NCBI RefSeq assembly: GCF_000285555.1 | Contig: NZ_HE610997.1 | Location: 314,860-378,859, forward strand | Direction: 5' to 3' | Length of the DNA: 64,000 nt | Origin: Kurthia massiliensis | Lineage (GTDB): Bacteria > Bacillota > Bacilli > Bacillales_A > Planococcaceae | Shown here: positions 54,681 through 64,000 of the stretch, piece after piece | Layout: each line of letters begins with the position of its first letter | Numbering within the stretch: position 1 is the stretch's first letter | Notes under the pieces: model-generated | Databases searched by the model: none | Told to the model about the DNA's origin: nothing | Seen by the model: the letters and a program-made list of their open reading frames with translations, nothing else | Made by a program: the position numbers and the translations under genes

Positions 54681-54711
54681 ATGTGCCTCCTAAGCAATCC
54701 ATAAGTCTATA

Positions 54712-56844
54712 CTAGTTTGGCTCTGGATATTCAATACGCGAATGGAATGTGCCATTCAATGTTTCACAAAACACCTGTTCAATCGTATGCAATTCTTGAA
54801 TCGTTAAATCACATTCATCAAACTGGCCGTCTTGCAATTTGTCTTGCGCGATGGCATGGACTAAATGTTTAATTTTTTCCGGTGTCGGATCTTTCATCGA
54901 ACGCACGGCTGCTTCCACACTATCCGCTACTGTTATTATAGCAATTTCTTTCGTCTGTGGCTTCGGTCCAGCATAGCGATAATCAGATTCTTTTACCGAG
55001 TCGTCCTGTTCTTTTGCTTTATAGTAGAAAAATTTCACCGCTGTCGTTCCGTGATGTTGACGTGCAATATCAACGATTTCTTTCGGCATTTTATGCTTCT
55101 CTAAAATACGTGCCCCATCTTCTGCATGAGCAATAATTATATCGCGAGATTTCTCTGGTGGCAAATGATCGTGTGGATTCAAGCCATTTGATTGGTTTTC
55201 AACGAAAAATCCCGGTCTTTTCGTTTTACCAATATCATGATAATAACAGCCGACACGTGCGAGCAATCCATTAGCTCCAACTGCCTCACACGCTGCTTCG
55301 GCTAAATTAGCAACCATAATACTATGATGATACGTCCCTGGTGCTTCCATTAAAATTTTCTTCAACAATGGGTGATTTGGGCTCGACAATTCGATTAATC
55401 GTAAGCTCGATAAAATGCCGAATGTCGTTTCAATAAATGGCAATGTCCCAATTGTTAACGCGCCTGAAAGCATCGCTGAGACGACGGCAACGACTAAATA
55501 AAAGACAAGCTCTTTCATCGAATAGCTCGATTGTGTCATTAATAAATAAAAAGCGATAAATAAAATATTCACGATTGCGACGCCAAAACTCGTCTGTAAA
55601 ATTTTCGAGCGCTTTTCCATATTGCGAACGAAATATAGCGAGCTCATACCGCTTAAAATCATATACAGCGCAACTTCCATTTGCATCACTGTCGCATAGC
55701 CTTCTTGGAAAATAACACCGCCACATAGGCCAAGCATGACCGTCACAAGAATGGCCAATCGTTCCCCAATTAACATGCGAATCAGCATTGGCGCTAGCGC
55801 AGCTGGGAATAAGAAACCGAGTAAGACGTCAAACTCACGATCGACAATGCTCAACAGTTCCATAAATGCGAGGCTGACTAAATAAATGATCGACACGATC
55901 AATAAGTTTCGAATTTTATGTTCGACTTTCATTTTTTTCGCATTCGTAAAAATCATATAGAAAAACAGCAGTTGAATACCAATAATGATGCCGAGGCCAA
56001 TAAATGGCTTCGCTGATTGATGTGCCGATAACATGCCGGTCACTTCTAATTGATGATACACATCGCGGTCAATCACTTCGCCTTCTTGCACGATAATTTG
56101 ACCTTGTAAAATACGTGTCGGGTCGACCCCTTCACTCGCTTCACGACGCTTTTGCTCCGTCGCTTCTTCATCCATTAACTCATTGGCAACCATTGCACCG
56201 CGACCGATGCGGATGCTCACATTCGTCAGTTCAGTCGGAAACGAATACATGAGACGAATGGCATTACCGATAGATTCTCGTTTTTCAGCTACTTCACTTT
56301 CGCGAACAGGTTCGTTTAATACCGTTGTCACTTTTTCGACGACTGCATCACGCGCTTCTGTTAAATCTGCGACTGAAGCTGCTAATAGCACTTTCAAATC
56401 TTCATCGGTTAACTCTAAGTTGAGCTCTTTACTATCAAGGGATGCTTTCAATGCTTTTAGTTGCTTTTTTTGCTGTGCTTTTTTATCTTTCGCTTCATCG
56501 CCTGATGCTTTTATTTTTTTTGCATCGAGCGCATAATCATAAATCGAGCGAACGACCGATGCTTGGTTTTTTCCGACTTCTTCCGAATATGTATACACCG
56601 GAGCGACACTCTCTGCTGCTGCTTGACGGTCCAATTTCGTCTGTTCAGTATCTTCAATCGTCTTTACAGCACGAATGGTTTCCGGTGATACTTGAAATAA
56701 TTTGACATTGTAGTGAGGACCTTGCACATTACTCGTCATCATCGCATATTGTAAAACGCCGATGATGAGTAGTACGACGATTAATAGCATCCGAAATGGT
56801 AATAATCGTTGTAACTTTTGTATAACGGACGTCACTTCATTCAC
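54712..56844 (-). CDS. pgpH: Cyclic-di-AMP phosphodiesterase PgpH (7TMR-HD)
   Basis: A 710-residue membrane enzyme. One N-terminal helix, an extracellular domain (about 40-270), seven helices (about 275-480), then an HD domain with YYHDIGKTKRPGFF and HLPPEKSRDIIIAHAEDGA, which hydrolyses c-di-AMP. Its position with phoH and ybeY matches yqfF. It helps control potassium and wall stress via c-di-AMP. Confidence 0.95.
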   Translation of the reverse strand: MNEVTSVIQKLQRLLPFRMLLIVVLLIIGVLQYAMMTSNVQGPHYNVKLFQVSPETIRAVKTIEDTEQTKLDRQAAAESVAPVYTYSEEVGKNQASVVRSIYDYALDAKKIKASGDEAKDKKAQQKKQLKALKASLDSKELNLELTDEDLKVLLAASVADLTEARDAVVEKVTTVLNEPVRESEVAEKRESIGNAIRLMYSFPTELTNVSIRIGRGAMVANELMDEEATEQKRREASEGVDPTRILQGQIIVQEGEVIDRDVYHQLEVTGMLSAHQSAKPFIGLGIIIGIQLLFFYMIFTNAKKMKVEHKIRNLLIVSIIYLVSLAFMELLSIVDREFDVLLGFLFPAALAPMLIRMLIGERLAILVTVMLGLCGGVIFQEGYATVMQMEVALYMILSGMSSLYFVRNMEKRSKILQTSFGVAIVNILFIAFYLLMTQSSYSMKELVFYLVVAVVSAMLSGALTIGTLPFIETTFGILSSLRLIELSSPNHPLLKKILMEAPGTYHHSIMVANLAEAACEAVGANGLLARVGCYYHDIGKTKRPGFFVENQSNGLNPHDHLPPEKSRDIIIAHAEDGARILEKHKMPKEIVDIARQHHGTTAVKFFYYKAKEQDDSVKESDYRYAGPKPQTKEIAIITVADSVEAAVRSMKDPTPEKIKHLVHAIAQDKLQDGQFDECDLTIQELHTIEQVFCETLNGTFHSRIEYPEPN

Positions 56845-56867
56845 TCCCCTCTAAAGAAAGCAAATCA

Positions 56868-57827
56868 TTACTTGGCTGTATCATCGTAAGCTTTAATAAT
56901 TTTCGCTACGAGTGGATGACGCACGATATCGCCCGCTTCTAATACTTGGAATGAAATATCTTTAATTCCTTTTAACATATGTTCTGCATGTGTTAAGCCT
57001 GAAGCGACACCGTTCGGTAAGTCGATTTGCGTTTTATCGCCGGTAATGACCATTTTTGAGCCAAATCCAAGACGTGTTAAAAACATTTTCATTTGTGCTT
57101 TCGTCGTATTTTGCGCTTCATCTAAAATGACGAATGCATCATCTAACGTACGACCACGCATATATGCAAGTGGCGCAATTTCAATCGTGCCACGTTCAAT
57201 CATACGCGTCGTTTGGTCCAATCCTAATACGTCGTGTAGCGAATCGTACAATGGACGTAAGTAAGGATCGACTTTTTCTTTTAAATCGCCTGGTAAAAAG
57301 CCAAGTGACTCTCCAGCTTCTACTGCTGGACGTGTTAAAATAATACGTTTTACGTGACCATTTTTTAGTGCTTGCACCGCCATAACGACTGCTAAATACG
57401 TTTTACCAGTCCCTGCAGGTCCAATGCCGAAAACGAGGTCATGTTTTTGCATCGCACGAATATATTGACGCTGACCGATCGTTTTTGCACGAATCGCACG
57501 CCCTTTCGTTGTCGTTGCAATTGCTTCATTATACAATTCAGCAAAATATTCAATATTGCCTGCTCTTGCAAGTTCAATCGCAGATACAACATCACGTTGA
57601 TCGATATTAATGTTTTTACGAATGACACGCAGTAGTTGATCAATCAAAGATGCAGCTAATTGCTTATTGTCTTCTTCACCTACGACGACAATCGTATCGC
57701 CACGTGTAATTAATTGAACGGCAAAAGCATCTTCAATCAGTTTCACATGTGCATCAGATGTACCGAGTAACATCACGGCTTCAGCTGGGTCTTTTAATGT
57801 TAATTGAATCGGTTGTTGTTCTGTCAT
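56868..57827 (-). CDS. phoH: PhoH-like ATPase
   Basis: A 319-residue P-loop protein with Walker A GPAGTGKTYLAV, FVILDEAQNTTKAQMKMFLTRLG (Walker B) and GDKTQIDLP. It is related to the helicase core of RNase-associated PhoH; the role is not clear but links to RNA metabolism. The ATG at 57827 follows GAGGAG. It is the first gene of phoH-pgpH-ybeY-dgkA-era-recO. Confidence 0.93.
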   Translation of the reverse strand: MTEQQPIQLTLKDPAEAVMLLGTSDAHVKLIEDAFAVQLITRGDTIVVVGEEDNKQLAASLIDQLLRVIRKNINIDQRDVVSAIELARAGNIEYFAELYNEAIATTTKGRAIRAKTIGQRQYIRAMQKHDLVFGIGPAGTGKTYLAVVMAVQALKNGHVKRIILTRPAVEAGESLGFLPGDLKEKVDPYLRPLYDSLHDVLGLDQTTRMIERGTIEIAPLAYMRGRTLDDAFVILDEAQNTTKAQMKMFLTRLGFGSKMVITGDKTQIDLPNGVASGLTHAEHMLKGIKDISFQVLEAGDIVRHPLVAKIIKAYDDTAK

Positions 57828-57897
57828 ATTGTTAATCTCCTCAATCATAAATTCCATAGCTTTAAATTAACTGTAGCATTATCACTACAGTCGTGCA

Positions 57898-57932
57898 AAG
57901 AAAAGAGAGTACTTTCATGAGTACCCTCTTTT
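57898..57932 (-). terminator. Terminator after the YqfB-position gene
   Basis: AAAAGAG-GTAC and GTAC-CTCTTTT pair around six bases, with T4 on the minus strand. It separates the floA operon from phoH. Confidence 0.75.
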
Positions 57933-57936
57933 GTCA

Positions 57937-58416
57937 TTATTTACGCTTCGATTTTGGTGGTCCAAGTACTTCCGCTAACACTACTGCACGTCTTAAGTCT
58001 TCTTGCGTACGCAACAACGGATGTTGTTTTTTGACGCGTCGTTGTGCCACTGATTTTAATGGCGCGACGTCTGAAGTATCATTGCGTGTATGTTCTACTT
58101 TTTTTAAGGCACGTTCATGCGTTTTCTCAGCGCGCGTTGCGAGCGTTGTTGCCGCTTCATTTGCCTGTGTCTCTAGCGATGCCGCGCGACGTTTCGCTTG
58201 CTGTGCTACTTTTTTTGCTTGTTCTTGACGTTTCGACAACGGTTTTGTTTCGTCATCAATTTTTTCAATTTGCGTTTTCACGGTGTCCATGAAGCTACCG
58301 AAGCGCCCATTCCCTTTACTTTTTTGTTGCGGCATCTTCTCTTGTTTATCTTTTTTATCCCCTGAGAAAAAATAACTCAGTAACGCCGTGACGATGAAAA
58401 TAATGAGTCCTTCCAT
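57937..58416 (-). CDS. Membrane-anchored coiled-coil protein of unknown function
   Basis: A 159-residue protein with an N-terminal membrane helix (about 2-17), a long charged, mostly helical stretch rich in Lys, Gln and Ala (25-110), and a conserved-looking tail DLRRAVVLAEVLGPPKSKRK. I do not recognise a named family. It follows floA by 13 bases in the same operon, so it may act with the FloA-NfeD assembly. Confidence 0.75.
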   Translation of the reverse strand: MEGLIIFIVTALLSYFFSGDKKDKQEKMPQQKSKGNGRFGSFMDTVKTQIEKIDDETKPLSKRQEQAKKVAQQAKRRAASLETQANEAATTLATRAEKTHERALKKVEHTRNDTSDVAPLKSVAQRRVKKQHPLLRTQEDLRRAVVLAEVLGPPKSKRK

Positions 58417-58429
58417 TTATGAGACCCCC

Positions 58430-59407
58430 TTATTTCTCCTCTTGTGTACTATCATCTAATTTACTAAGTGATGTACGCATTGACGTATCCGCTTCAATAT
58501 TTTGATAGTTCATATAATCCATAACACCGATATTTCCTTTTTTGAATGCTTCCGCTAAAGCAAGTGGTACTTCGGCTTCAGCTTCTACTACTTTCGCTTT
58601 CATTTCTTGTACGCGGGCAACCATTTCTTGTTCGCTCGCAACGGCCATTGCACGACGTTCTTCCGCTTTCGCTTGCGCAATGTTTTTGTCTGCTTCTGCT
58701 TGCTCAATTTGTAATTCGGCACCGATGTTTTTACCGATATCTACATCCGCGATATCGATAGATAAAATTTCGAAGGCTGTTCCTGAATCAAGCCCTTTTG
58801 ATAAAACCGTTTGCGAAATCATATCTGGATTTTCTAACACTTCTGTATGATGTTTCGCGCTACCAATTGTTGAGACAATCCCTTCACCGACACGTGCGAT
58901 AATTGTTTCTTCACCTGCACCACCGACTAAACGGTCAATGTTAGCACGAACCGTAATACGTGCTTTCGCTTTTACTTCAATCCCGTTCATCGCCACACCT
59001 GAAATAAATGGTGTTTCAATTACTTTCGGGTTAACGGACATTTGTACCGCTTCTAATACGTCACGACCTGCTAAATCGATGGCTGCACAACGTTCAAATG
59101 TTAAATCAATATTCGCACGATGCGCTGCAATTAATGCATTGACGACGCGGTCGACATTACCCCCTGCTAAATAATGACTCTCTAATTGGTTAATTGTAAC
59201 GTCAATCCCCGCTTTATGCGCTTTAATTAACGGATTAACGACACGTGATGGTATAACGCGACGTAAGCGCATACCAATCAATGTAAAGATGCTTACTTTG
59301 ACACCTGCTGCTAATGCTGAAATCCACAATGCAACGGGCACAAATGTAAACAATACGACTAATAGTACAAATGCAACAACAATTAAAATAATCGTTCCTA
59401 TGGCCAT
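58430..59407 (-). CDS. floA: Flotillin-like protein FloA
   Basis: A 325-residue SPFH-family membrane scaffold that organises functional membrane microdomains. An N-terminal hydrophobic hairpin (residues 3-33) is followed by the SPFH domain ([32 protein letters not shown]) and an Ala/Glu-rich coiled coil ([19 protein letters not shown]). It lies next to nfeD, its usual partner. Confidence 0.96.
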   Translation of the reverse strand: MAIGTIILIVVAFVLLVVLFTFVPVALWISALAAGVKVSIFTLIGMRLRRVIPSRVVNPLIKAHKAGIDVTINQLESHYLAGGNVDRVVNALIAAHRANIDLTFERCAAIDLAGRDVLEAVQMSVNPKVIETPFISGVAMNGIEVKAKARITVRANIDRLVGGAGEETIIARVGEGIVSTIGSAKHHTEVLENPDMISQTVLSKGLDSGTAFEILSIDIADVDIGKNIGAELQIEQAEADKNIAQAKAEERRAMAVASEQEMVARVQEMKAKVVEAEAEVPLALAEAFKKGNIGVMDYMNYQNIEADTSMRTSLSKLDDSTQEEK

Positions 59408-59418
59408 ATGAATGCCTC

Positions 59419-60129
59419 CTATTTATTTTTTGTGCGCACGACGATACGAGCACCTTCTACGGCAATAATCGTTACTTCCGTATTGGCAGGAATAAATCCG
59501 CCTTCTGTAACGACATCTAATCGCTCTGATCCGTACATCGCCGTGCCAGACGGTCTAAGTGGTGTCGCAGTTACGGCTGTTTCCCCGATTAACTCTAATC
59601 GGTTCACATTCGATACGTAACCGCTTTCCGTATCCGTTTTATCGGACAACACCATTTTGTTAAAAATATTGAGCTTCTTCCCAAAAAATTTCATCATCAT
59701 CACCATTCCTACAACTGCGACGACGAGTGCAGTTAAAATTGAATACAACATATAAGGCTCATTTGGCGTCATCATCATTAAACTAATGACGATAAGCGCA
59801 AAACCAATTGTACCGATGATGCCACCAGGTACACTTAGTTCAATGAGTAGAAACGTCATGCCTATAAGCAAAGCGACGATGGCAAAAAAGGTTAGCGTTC
59901 CGTTATATAAAAATAAACCGTACACCGCTAACATGGAGATCACATGTAAAATGATTGGCATAAAACTTGTAGCTGAAAAAAGTGAAAATACGATACTTAA
60001 ACTCGCGATACATAACAATAACGTCACAATCAGTGGGTGTGTCCAAGAAAAGTCTGTCGATACTTCATAAATACATGCGACGAGAATGAGGACACTACCG
60101 ACGAACAACACGCGTTTCACGTTTATCAC
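59419..60129 (-). CDS. NfeD family protein, short form
   Basis: A 236-residue membrane protein with about five to six helices (residues 8-150) and a C-terminal OB-fold domain ([41 protein letters not shown]). It lacks the N-terminal ClpP-like protease domain found in YqeZ of B. subtilis. It should partner FloA, with an 11-base gap between them. It follows the ABC1 kinase gene by 58 bases. Confidence 0.88.
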   Translation of the reverse strand: MINVKRVLFVGSVLILVACIYEVSTDFSWTHPLIVTLLLCIASLSIVFSLFSATSFMPIILHVISMLAVYGLFLYNGTLTFFAIVALLIGMTFLLIELSVPGGIIGTIGFALIVISLMMMTPNEPYMLYSILTALVVAVVGMVMMMKFFGKKLNIFNKMVLSDKTDTESGYVSNVNRLELIGETAVTATPLRPSGTAMYGSERLDVVTEGGFIPANTEVTIIAVEGARIVVRTKNK

Positions 60130-60187
60130 CCTCTCGTGATGGCACTTACTTTATATACGGATGAGCATCGAAAAAGTTTCGAATTTT

Positions 60188-62170
60188 TCAGATTCTTTTT
60201 GAATAACGAAGTGCTTGGACGGATAATCTAACGAGAATGACCGCACTTAAAAATAACCCGACGAAAGATGCCGTATTTAAATAGATGGCATACATACCAT
60301 TAATAAATTGTGCGATTGCTAACAGTGCGACTGAAATAATGCCAAACGTGACGGCGACGGTTAATAAAATGAGTAACGATAGCCAATGCGACACGAAGCC
60401 TGCATTTTTCTCCTCTGCAAACACGTCCATTTTTACTTTCATTTCGCCGCGCTCAAAGTTTTGGAAAATCTGATCGATACGGCGAGGCATATCTTTTAGT
60501 TGTGGCAACAATAAAATCATTTCTTGTACAGCTGTCGTTTTTAATTCCGCCATCGATACTGCTTGCGCTAAATCTTCTTTATTTTCAATAGCAAAACGTT
60601 TCGCTTCATTAAAAATATCGTAATGTGGGTCGACAGAACTTAACGTACCATCAATCGTAATAAGCGCACGTAATGCCACGCTAACCATCGGATATAATTT
60701 TAATTCATGGCTTTTCATAATATCGAACAACCGTTGAACGAGCGTTTCCGTCGAAATTTTATCCATATATTGAATACTAATGAGCAATTGGCTTAAATCT
60801 TGTTCTAGCATCGCACGATTTTTTAAATTACCTTCAATTACAAGGTTTTCAAGGCCTTGCGCCATAATTTTCGTATCGTTCCGCGCAATACCGATCAATA
60901 ACGTTCGTAGCCCTCGATTTTGCAACGGACCGATACGCCCTACTGCGCCGAAGTCTAAAAATGCAGGAGCGCCGTTATGTTCCATTACATAAATGTTACC
61001 TGGGTGCGGATCTGCATGAAAAACACCAGCGACGAGCAGTTGCTCTAAAAACGCCGCATAGACGCTCGATAAAACTTGCTGTGGGTCGATTTGATGTTGT
61101 CGCATTAAATGATCTGCTTGGACAATCGATACCCCTTTAATGTATTCCATCACGAGTATTTTACGATTCGATAACGCTGGATATACTTTCGGAATATGTA
61201 CTTGATGCCCCGACTCTTTTAATGCGTTCGTAATTTGCTCCATATTACGACGTTCGATATCAAAATTAATTTCTTCTCGTAGACTATTCGCAAAGCCTGT
61301 TGCTAACTGTAAAAACCCTAAGTTTTCAGCCCACGTAGATTCTTCTTCAAGCCACATCGCAAAATGAAGCAATATGTCTAAATCTTTGTTCATAATCCGC
61401 GTCACATCGGAACGTAAAATTTTCACGACGACTTCTTCATTCGTATCACGCAATTGCGCACGATGCACTTGTCCGATAGAACCCGCAGCAATCGGTACGT
61501 CAGAGAAATATTTAAAATAGTCGTGTGGATCTTGTCCTATTTCACGCGTTAAAATATTGAGCACTTCCGACGTTGGCATCGGTTTCACATTTTGTTGCAA
61601 CTTCGCAAATTCTTCAATATAAGCTTTCGGTAAAATATCTTTTCGCGTCGATAATACTTGCCCGAATTTAATAAATATCCCACCCGTCTCTTCTAATATA
61701 TTGCGAAGGACGATAGCGATGTAACGATCGTTTTCATAAGAGCGCTTATATTGCAATGCTTTACCAATACCTTGCTTAAATGCAATACGGAATACTTGTG
61801 CCATTCGACGCTTTCGATAATAATTACTTCTTATACGCAATAGAACGTTTTCATGGCCCTGCGTAAAATCGTCCGCTTGCTTAGGATCAAACAACTCAAA
61901 AATTAAATAAAGCAACATTGAAATTAATAACATACTGCCAATCCAAATAAGCGTACTAATATTTGACACTTGTTGGATAACATCTTGTTCTTGATAATTC
62001 GTATGTCTAAAATATGAATACCAAAATACAAACGTCGTTAGTACGACACTTAGTACAGCAGAAAAAATACGTTTCGCTAAATTTAATTTTGTGCCCATGA
62101 GTCGGCCACTTAAAAAGTAAATAAACACACCGATCACCATGAGTTGCAATATCCAAATGACAACGCCCAT
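60188..62170 (-). CDS. ABC1/AarF/UbiB-family protein kinase-like
   Basis: A 660-residue protein. Two N-terminal helices, then the atypical kinase domain: KFGQVLSTRKDILP (KxGQ), AAGSIGQVHRAQL (Ala-rich loop), a VVKIL lysine strand, HADPHPGNIYV (catalytic loop) and LDFGAVGRIG (DFG). Two C-terminal membrane helices (about 595-650). UbiB/AarF relatives support quinone synthesis or lipid traffic as ATPases. Upstream of nfeD-floA; membrane role inferred. Confidence 0.9.
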   Translation of the reverse strand: MGVVIWILQLMVIGVFIYFLSGRLMGTKLNLAKRIFSAVLSVVLTTFVFWYSYFRHTNYQEQDVIQQVSNISTLIWIGSMLLISMLLYLIFELFDPKQADDFTQGHENVLLRIRSNYYRKRRMAQVFRIAFKQGIGKALQYKRSYENDRYIAIVLRNILEETGGIFIKFGQVLSTRKDILPKAYIEEFAKLQQNVKPMPTSEVLNILTREIGQDPHDYFKYFSDVPIAAGSIGQVHRAQLRDTNEEVVVKILRSDVTRIMNKDLDILLHFAMWLEEESTWAENLGFLQLATGFANSLREEINFDIERRNMEQITNALKESGHQVHIPKVYPALSNRKILVMEYIKGVSIVQADHLMRQHQIDPQQVLSSVYAAFLEQLLVAGVFHADPHPGNIYVMEHNGAPAFLDFGAVGRIGPLQNRGLRTLLIGIARNDTKIMAQGLENLVIEGNLKNRAMLEQDLSQLLISIQYMDKISTETLVQRLFDIMKSHELKLYPMVSVALRALITIDGTLSSVDPHYDIFNEAKRFAIENKEDLAQAVSMAELKTTAVQEMILLLPQLKDMPRRIDQIFQNFERGEMKVKMDVFAEEKNAGFVSHWLSLLILLTVAVTFGIISVALLAIAQFINGMYAIYLNTASFVGLFLSAVILVRLSVQALRYSKRI

Positions 62171-62280
62171 ATACGGACACCACCTTTCTTTATAAGCATA
62201 CCGACATTCCTAAAAAATGTCGCTTATTACGCTTAAAAAAAGGCCATTTTATATAATGACTTTTTTGTGAATGAAACAGA

Positions 62281-62310
62281 AAAAAAGAGACTATTGCAAT
62301 AGCCTCTTTC
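62281..62310 (-). terminator. Amino acid permease terminator
   Basis: AGAG-CTATT and AATAG-CTCT with a two-base loop, and T6 on the minus strand. Confidence 0.75.
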
Positions 62311-62322
62311 TATATGTTACAA

Positions 62323-63690
62323 CTATTTTTTTCGATGATACAAATCATAGCCAACCCAACAAATAATAAGCGTTGGGACGCCGAAATAAAAGACAGATCG
62401 TTGACTCGGATCTAGCAATAGACCACATGTGAAAATGACGAGTAATACCATTGCAACGATCGGTACGAGTGGATAAAATGGCACTTTGAATGCTAAATCC
62501 GCGACATCCCCCCCATCTCGTACGAATTTACGGCGGAACATATAATGCGCCCCGACAATACCCATCCAGCCGACGACACAGCCAAAGCCGGCAATGGCGA
62601 CTAGTAACACATATACCGTTGTCGGTGCAAAAATGCTTGAGAACAACGATAAACATGAAATGAGCATACAAACGATTAATGCATTCATCGGAATACCTCG
62701 TTTATTAATACGACGGAACATTTTCGGCATCATGCCTTCATTCGATAATGACCAAAGCATACGTGTAGACGCGTATAACCCTGAGTTAGCAACCGAAATG
62801 AGCGCTGTAATAATGACGAAGTTCATAATATCAGCTGCATACGGAATACCGATCATATCAAATACGGTCACGAATGGACTTTCTGATACGTTTGCATCTT
62901 GCCATGGTAATAAAGCCCCTAATACGATAACAGCGCCAATAAAGAAAAATAACGTGCGCCATACGATATTTTTAATCGCACGTGGAATGTCTTTCCCTGG
63001 ATTTTCACTTTCCCCGGCAGTGATTCCAATGAGCTCTGTTCCAGCAAATGCAAAGCTGATTGATACCATTGCAATCAAAATCGGTGCAACGCCGTTCGGT
63101 AATAACCCACCATCACCGATAAAATTAGAAAGTAACGGTGCGGCGTGTTGTCCTTCAATTGGTACAATGCCAAATATAGCGGCTGCACCTAATAGGATGA
63201 AAACTAATACTAATATAATTTTTAAGCTTGCAAACCAAAATTCACTTTCAGCAAAAAACTTCACAGATAGCGCATTAAATGTAAAAATAGTCACGCCAAA
63301 TAATACGCTCCAAATCCACACTGAAATGTCTGGAAACCATCGTTGCATTAAAAGCCCGACAGCTGTAAATTCTGATCCTACTGTAACGACCCAATTGAGC
63401 CAATAAATAATCCCAACAGCAAAGCCTGCTCCTGGACTAATAAACCGTGTTGCATATTCATGAAATGAACCAGTTGTTGGACTATGTACTGCGAGCTCTC
63501 CTAAACACATCATCACGAGTAACATTGTAAACCCGCCAATTAAATATGCGAGCAATGTTCCAAATGGTCCCGCCTCATGCATAATGTTTCCTGTACTTAA
63601 GAAAAAGCCTGTGCCAATAACCCCTCCGAGCGAAATCATAAACATATGTCTGCTTTTGATCGTTCGTTTTAATTGATGTTGCGCTTCCAT
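62323..63690 (-). CDS. Amino acid permease (APC superfamily)
   Basis: A 455-residue transporter with twelve predicted helices. LKRTIKSRHMFMISLGGVIGTGFFLSTGNIMHEAGP is the AAT-family signature, and AFAGTELIGITAGESENPGKDIPRAIKNIVWR is the conserved loop after helix 6. Substrate may be lysine, arginine/ornithine or another amino acid; I cannot tell. The ATG at 63690 follows GGGGG; the 58-residue upstream extension is AT-rich leader. It lies where yqeY would be in B. subtilis. Confidence 0.9.
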   Translation of the reverse strand: MEAQHQLKRTIKSRHMFMISLGGVIGTGFFLSTGNIMHEAGPFGTLLAYLIGGFTMLLVMMCLGELAVHSPTTGSFHEYATRFISPGAGFAVGIIYWLNWVVTVGSEFTAVGLLMQRWFPDISVWIWSVLFGVTIFTFNALSVKFFAESEFWFASLKIILVLVFILLGAAAIFGIVPIEGQHAAPLLSNFIGDGGLLPNGVAPILIAMVSISFAFAGTELIGITAGESENPGKDIPRAIKNIVWRTLFFFIGAVIVLGALLPWQDANVSESPFVTVFDMIGIPYAADIMNFVIITALISVANSGLYASTRMLWSLSNEGMMPKMFRRINKRGIPMNALIVCMLISCLSLFSSIFAPTTVYVLLVAIAGFGCVVGWMGIVGAHYMFRRKFVRDGGDVADLAFKVPFYPLVPIVAMVLLVIFTCGLLLDPSQRSVFYFGVPTLIICWVGYDLYHRKK

Positions 63691-63840
63691 CTCTAATCCC
63701 CCTGTTGTCATACCAATCAAATAAAGCAATAAATTATAAATTTTCGCATTTTTGTGGCAATACAACATTAACGCATATTTATGCATAATACAATATATAA
63801 ATACAAATTTATGCAAAATTACGTCTTGAATAGCGAGACA
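63691..63840 (-). promoter_or_regulatory. AT-rich control region of the permease
   Basis: The leader holds two TTTATGCA direct repeats about 30 bases apart (63777-63785 and 63810-63817), overlapping palindromes GCATATTTATGC and TTATGCATAA, and TTGCAT as a possible -35. This resembles a repressor operator, perhaps for amino acid control. Confidence 0.4.
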
Positions 63841-63844
63841 ATAC

Positions 63845-63876
63845 AAAAAAGACCTAGAAGCCATGGCTTCTAGGTC
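63845..63876 (-). terminator. rpsU terminator
   Basis: GACCTAGAAGCC and GGCTTCTAGGTC form a perfect 12-bp stem (26-bp palindrome region) with T6 on the minus strand. Confidence 0.85.
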
Positions 63877-63947
63877 CGTTCAACTGCAATTTTATTAAAT
63901 CATGATAGTGCGTGTTTATGAACGTAGGGATTGTCTAGGAATGGAAA

Positions 63948-64000
63948 TTACCACTTACGTTTACGAGCAGCTTCTGATTTCTTTTTGCGTTTTACGCTAG
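63948..64000 (-). CDS. rpsU: Ribosomal protein S21, 3' end only
   Basis: The last 17 codons and stop of S21 run off the right edge. The visible C-terminus SVKRKKKSEAARKRKW is diagnostic for the basic tail of S21, a small-subunit protein. It starts beyond the window. yqeY, which follows rpsU in B. subtilis, is not present. Confidence 0.93.
   Translation of the reverse strand, partial: SVKRKKKSEAARKRKW

Noticed and set aside
62594-63406. A 270-codon open frame on the + strand inside the permease gene
   Set aside because: It is antisense to a clear 12-helix permease and has no family motif or ribosome site; such shadow frames are common opposite helix-coding sequence.
1-64000. CRISPR arrays, insertion sequences, prophage, tRNA or rRNA genes
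   Set aside because: I looked for regular spaced repeats, transposase motifs, terminal repeats and tRNA-like cloverleaf arms and found none; gene order is continuous core chromosome.

Overview
The window looks like chromosomal core sequence from a Gram-positive, low-to-moderate-GC member of the Bacillales. Gene order closely follows the Bacillus subtilis segment that runs from lipM/yqhL and the glycine-cleavage genes through comG, yqgX, ltaS/yqgS, rpmG, pst, pbpA, sodA, ispG, zur, nfo, cshB, ispH, trmK, sigA-dnaG, ccpN, recO-era and phoH-floA to rpsU. A single-chain glycyl-tRNA synthetase replaces the two-subunit glyQ/glyS pair, and several genes absent from the B. subtilis locus are present. 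This fits the Planococcaceae (Kurthia or Lysinibacillus-like) better than Bacillus itself, but that placement is inference. I found no rRNA, tRNA, insertion sequence, prophage or CRISPR array.

Layout. 1-4.6 kb: small membrane protein, HAD hydrolase, lipM octanoyltransferase, a membrane-anchored rhodanese, and a two-gene operon of a membrane protein plus a carotenoid-desaturase-like flavoprotein with eroded flavin motifs. 4.7-9.6 kb: gcvT-gcvPA-gcvPB behind a tandem glycine riboswitch, then aroK. 9.7-13.4 kb: seven-gene comG competence pseudopilus operon. 13.6-14.7 kb: a cysteine-containing DeoR/ArsR-like regulator and a probable C-rich small RNA. 14.7-19.6 kb: YqgX, lipoteichoic acid synthase, YqgQ, FthC, L33 and the YqzD/YqzC-like pair. 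19.6-28.7 kb: pst phosphate transporter, pbpA, sodA, a DUF456 protein and a Na/Pi cotransporter; the two phosphate transporters carry matching 11-bp-spaced PhoP boxes. 29-38 kb: ispG, YqfW, a frameshifted transglutaminase, zur-znuBC, nfo, cshB and ispH. 38-45 kb: Nif3, trmK, sigA, dnaG, the PEP-synthase regulator YqfL and CcpN. 45-52 kb: T-box glycyl-tRNA synthetase, a second small-RNA candidate, a metallo-hydrolase and a four-gene operon of GTP cyclohydrolase II, RibD, a flavin monooxygenase and a HAD phosphatase. 52-64 kb: recO, era, dgkA, ybeY, pgpH, phoH, floA, a short NfeD, an ABC1 kinase, an amino acid permease and the 3' end of rpsU.

Most of the window is housekeeping. The points most worth following are: (i) the RibA/RibD/monooxygenase/HAD operon, which could make and then oxidise 5-amino-6-ribitylaminouracil outside the normal riboflavin operon and has no FMN riboswitch; (ii) a consensus promoter whose -35 box sits inside a long perfect palindrome and which drives a ~110-nt RNA with C-rich anti-Shine-Dalgarno tracts; (iii) a secreted transglutaminase split at an A7 run; (iv) comGE, which seems to start at AUU; and (v) the desaturase-like protein that has lost its flavin-binding glycines. 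Every assignment comes from reading motifs, order and spacing; no database search was run.
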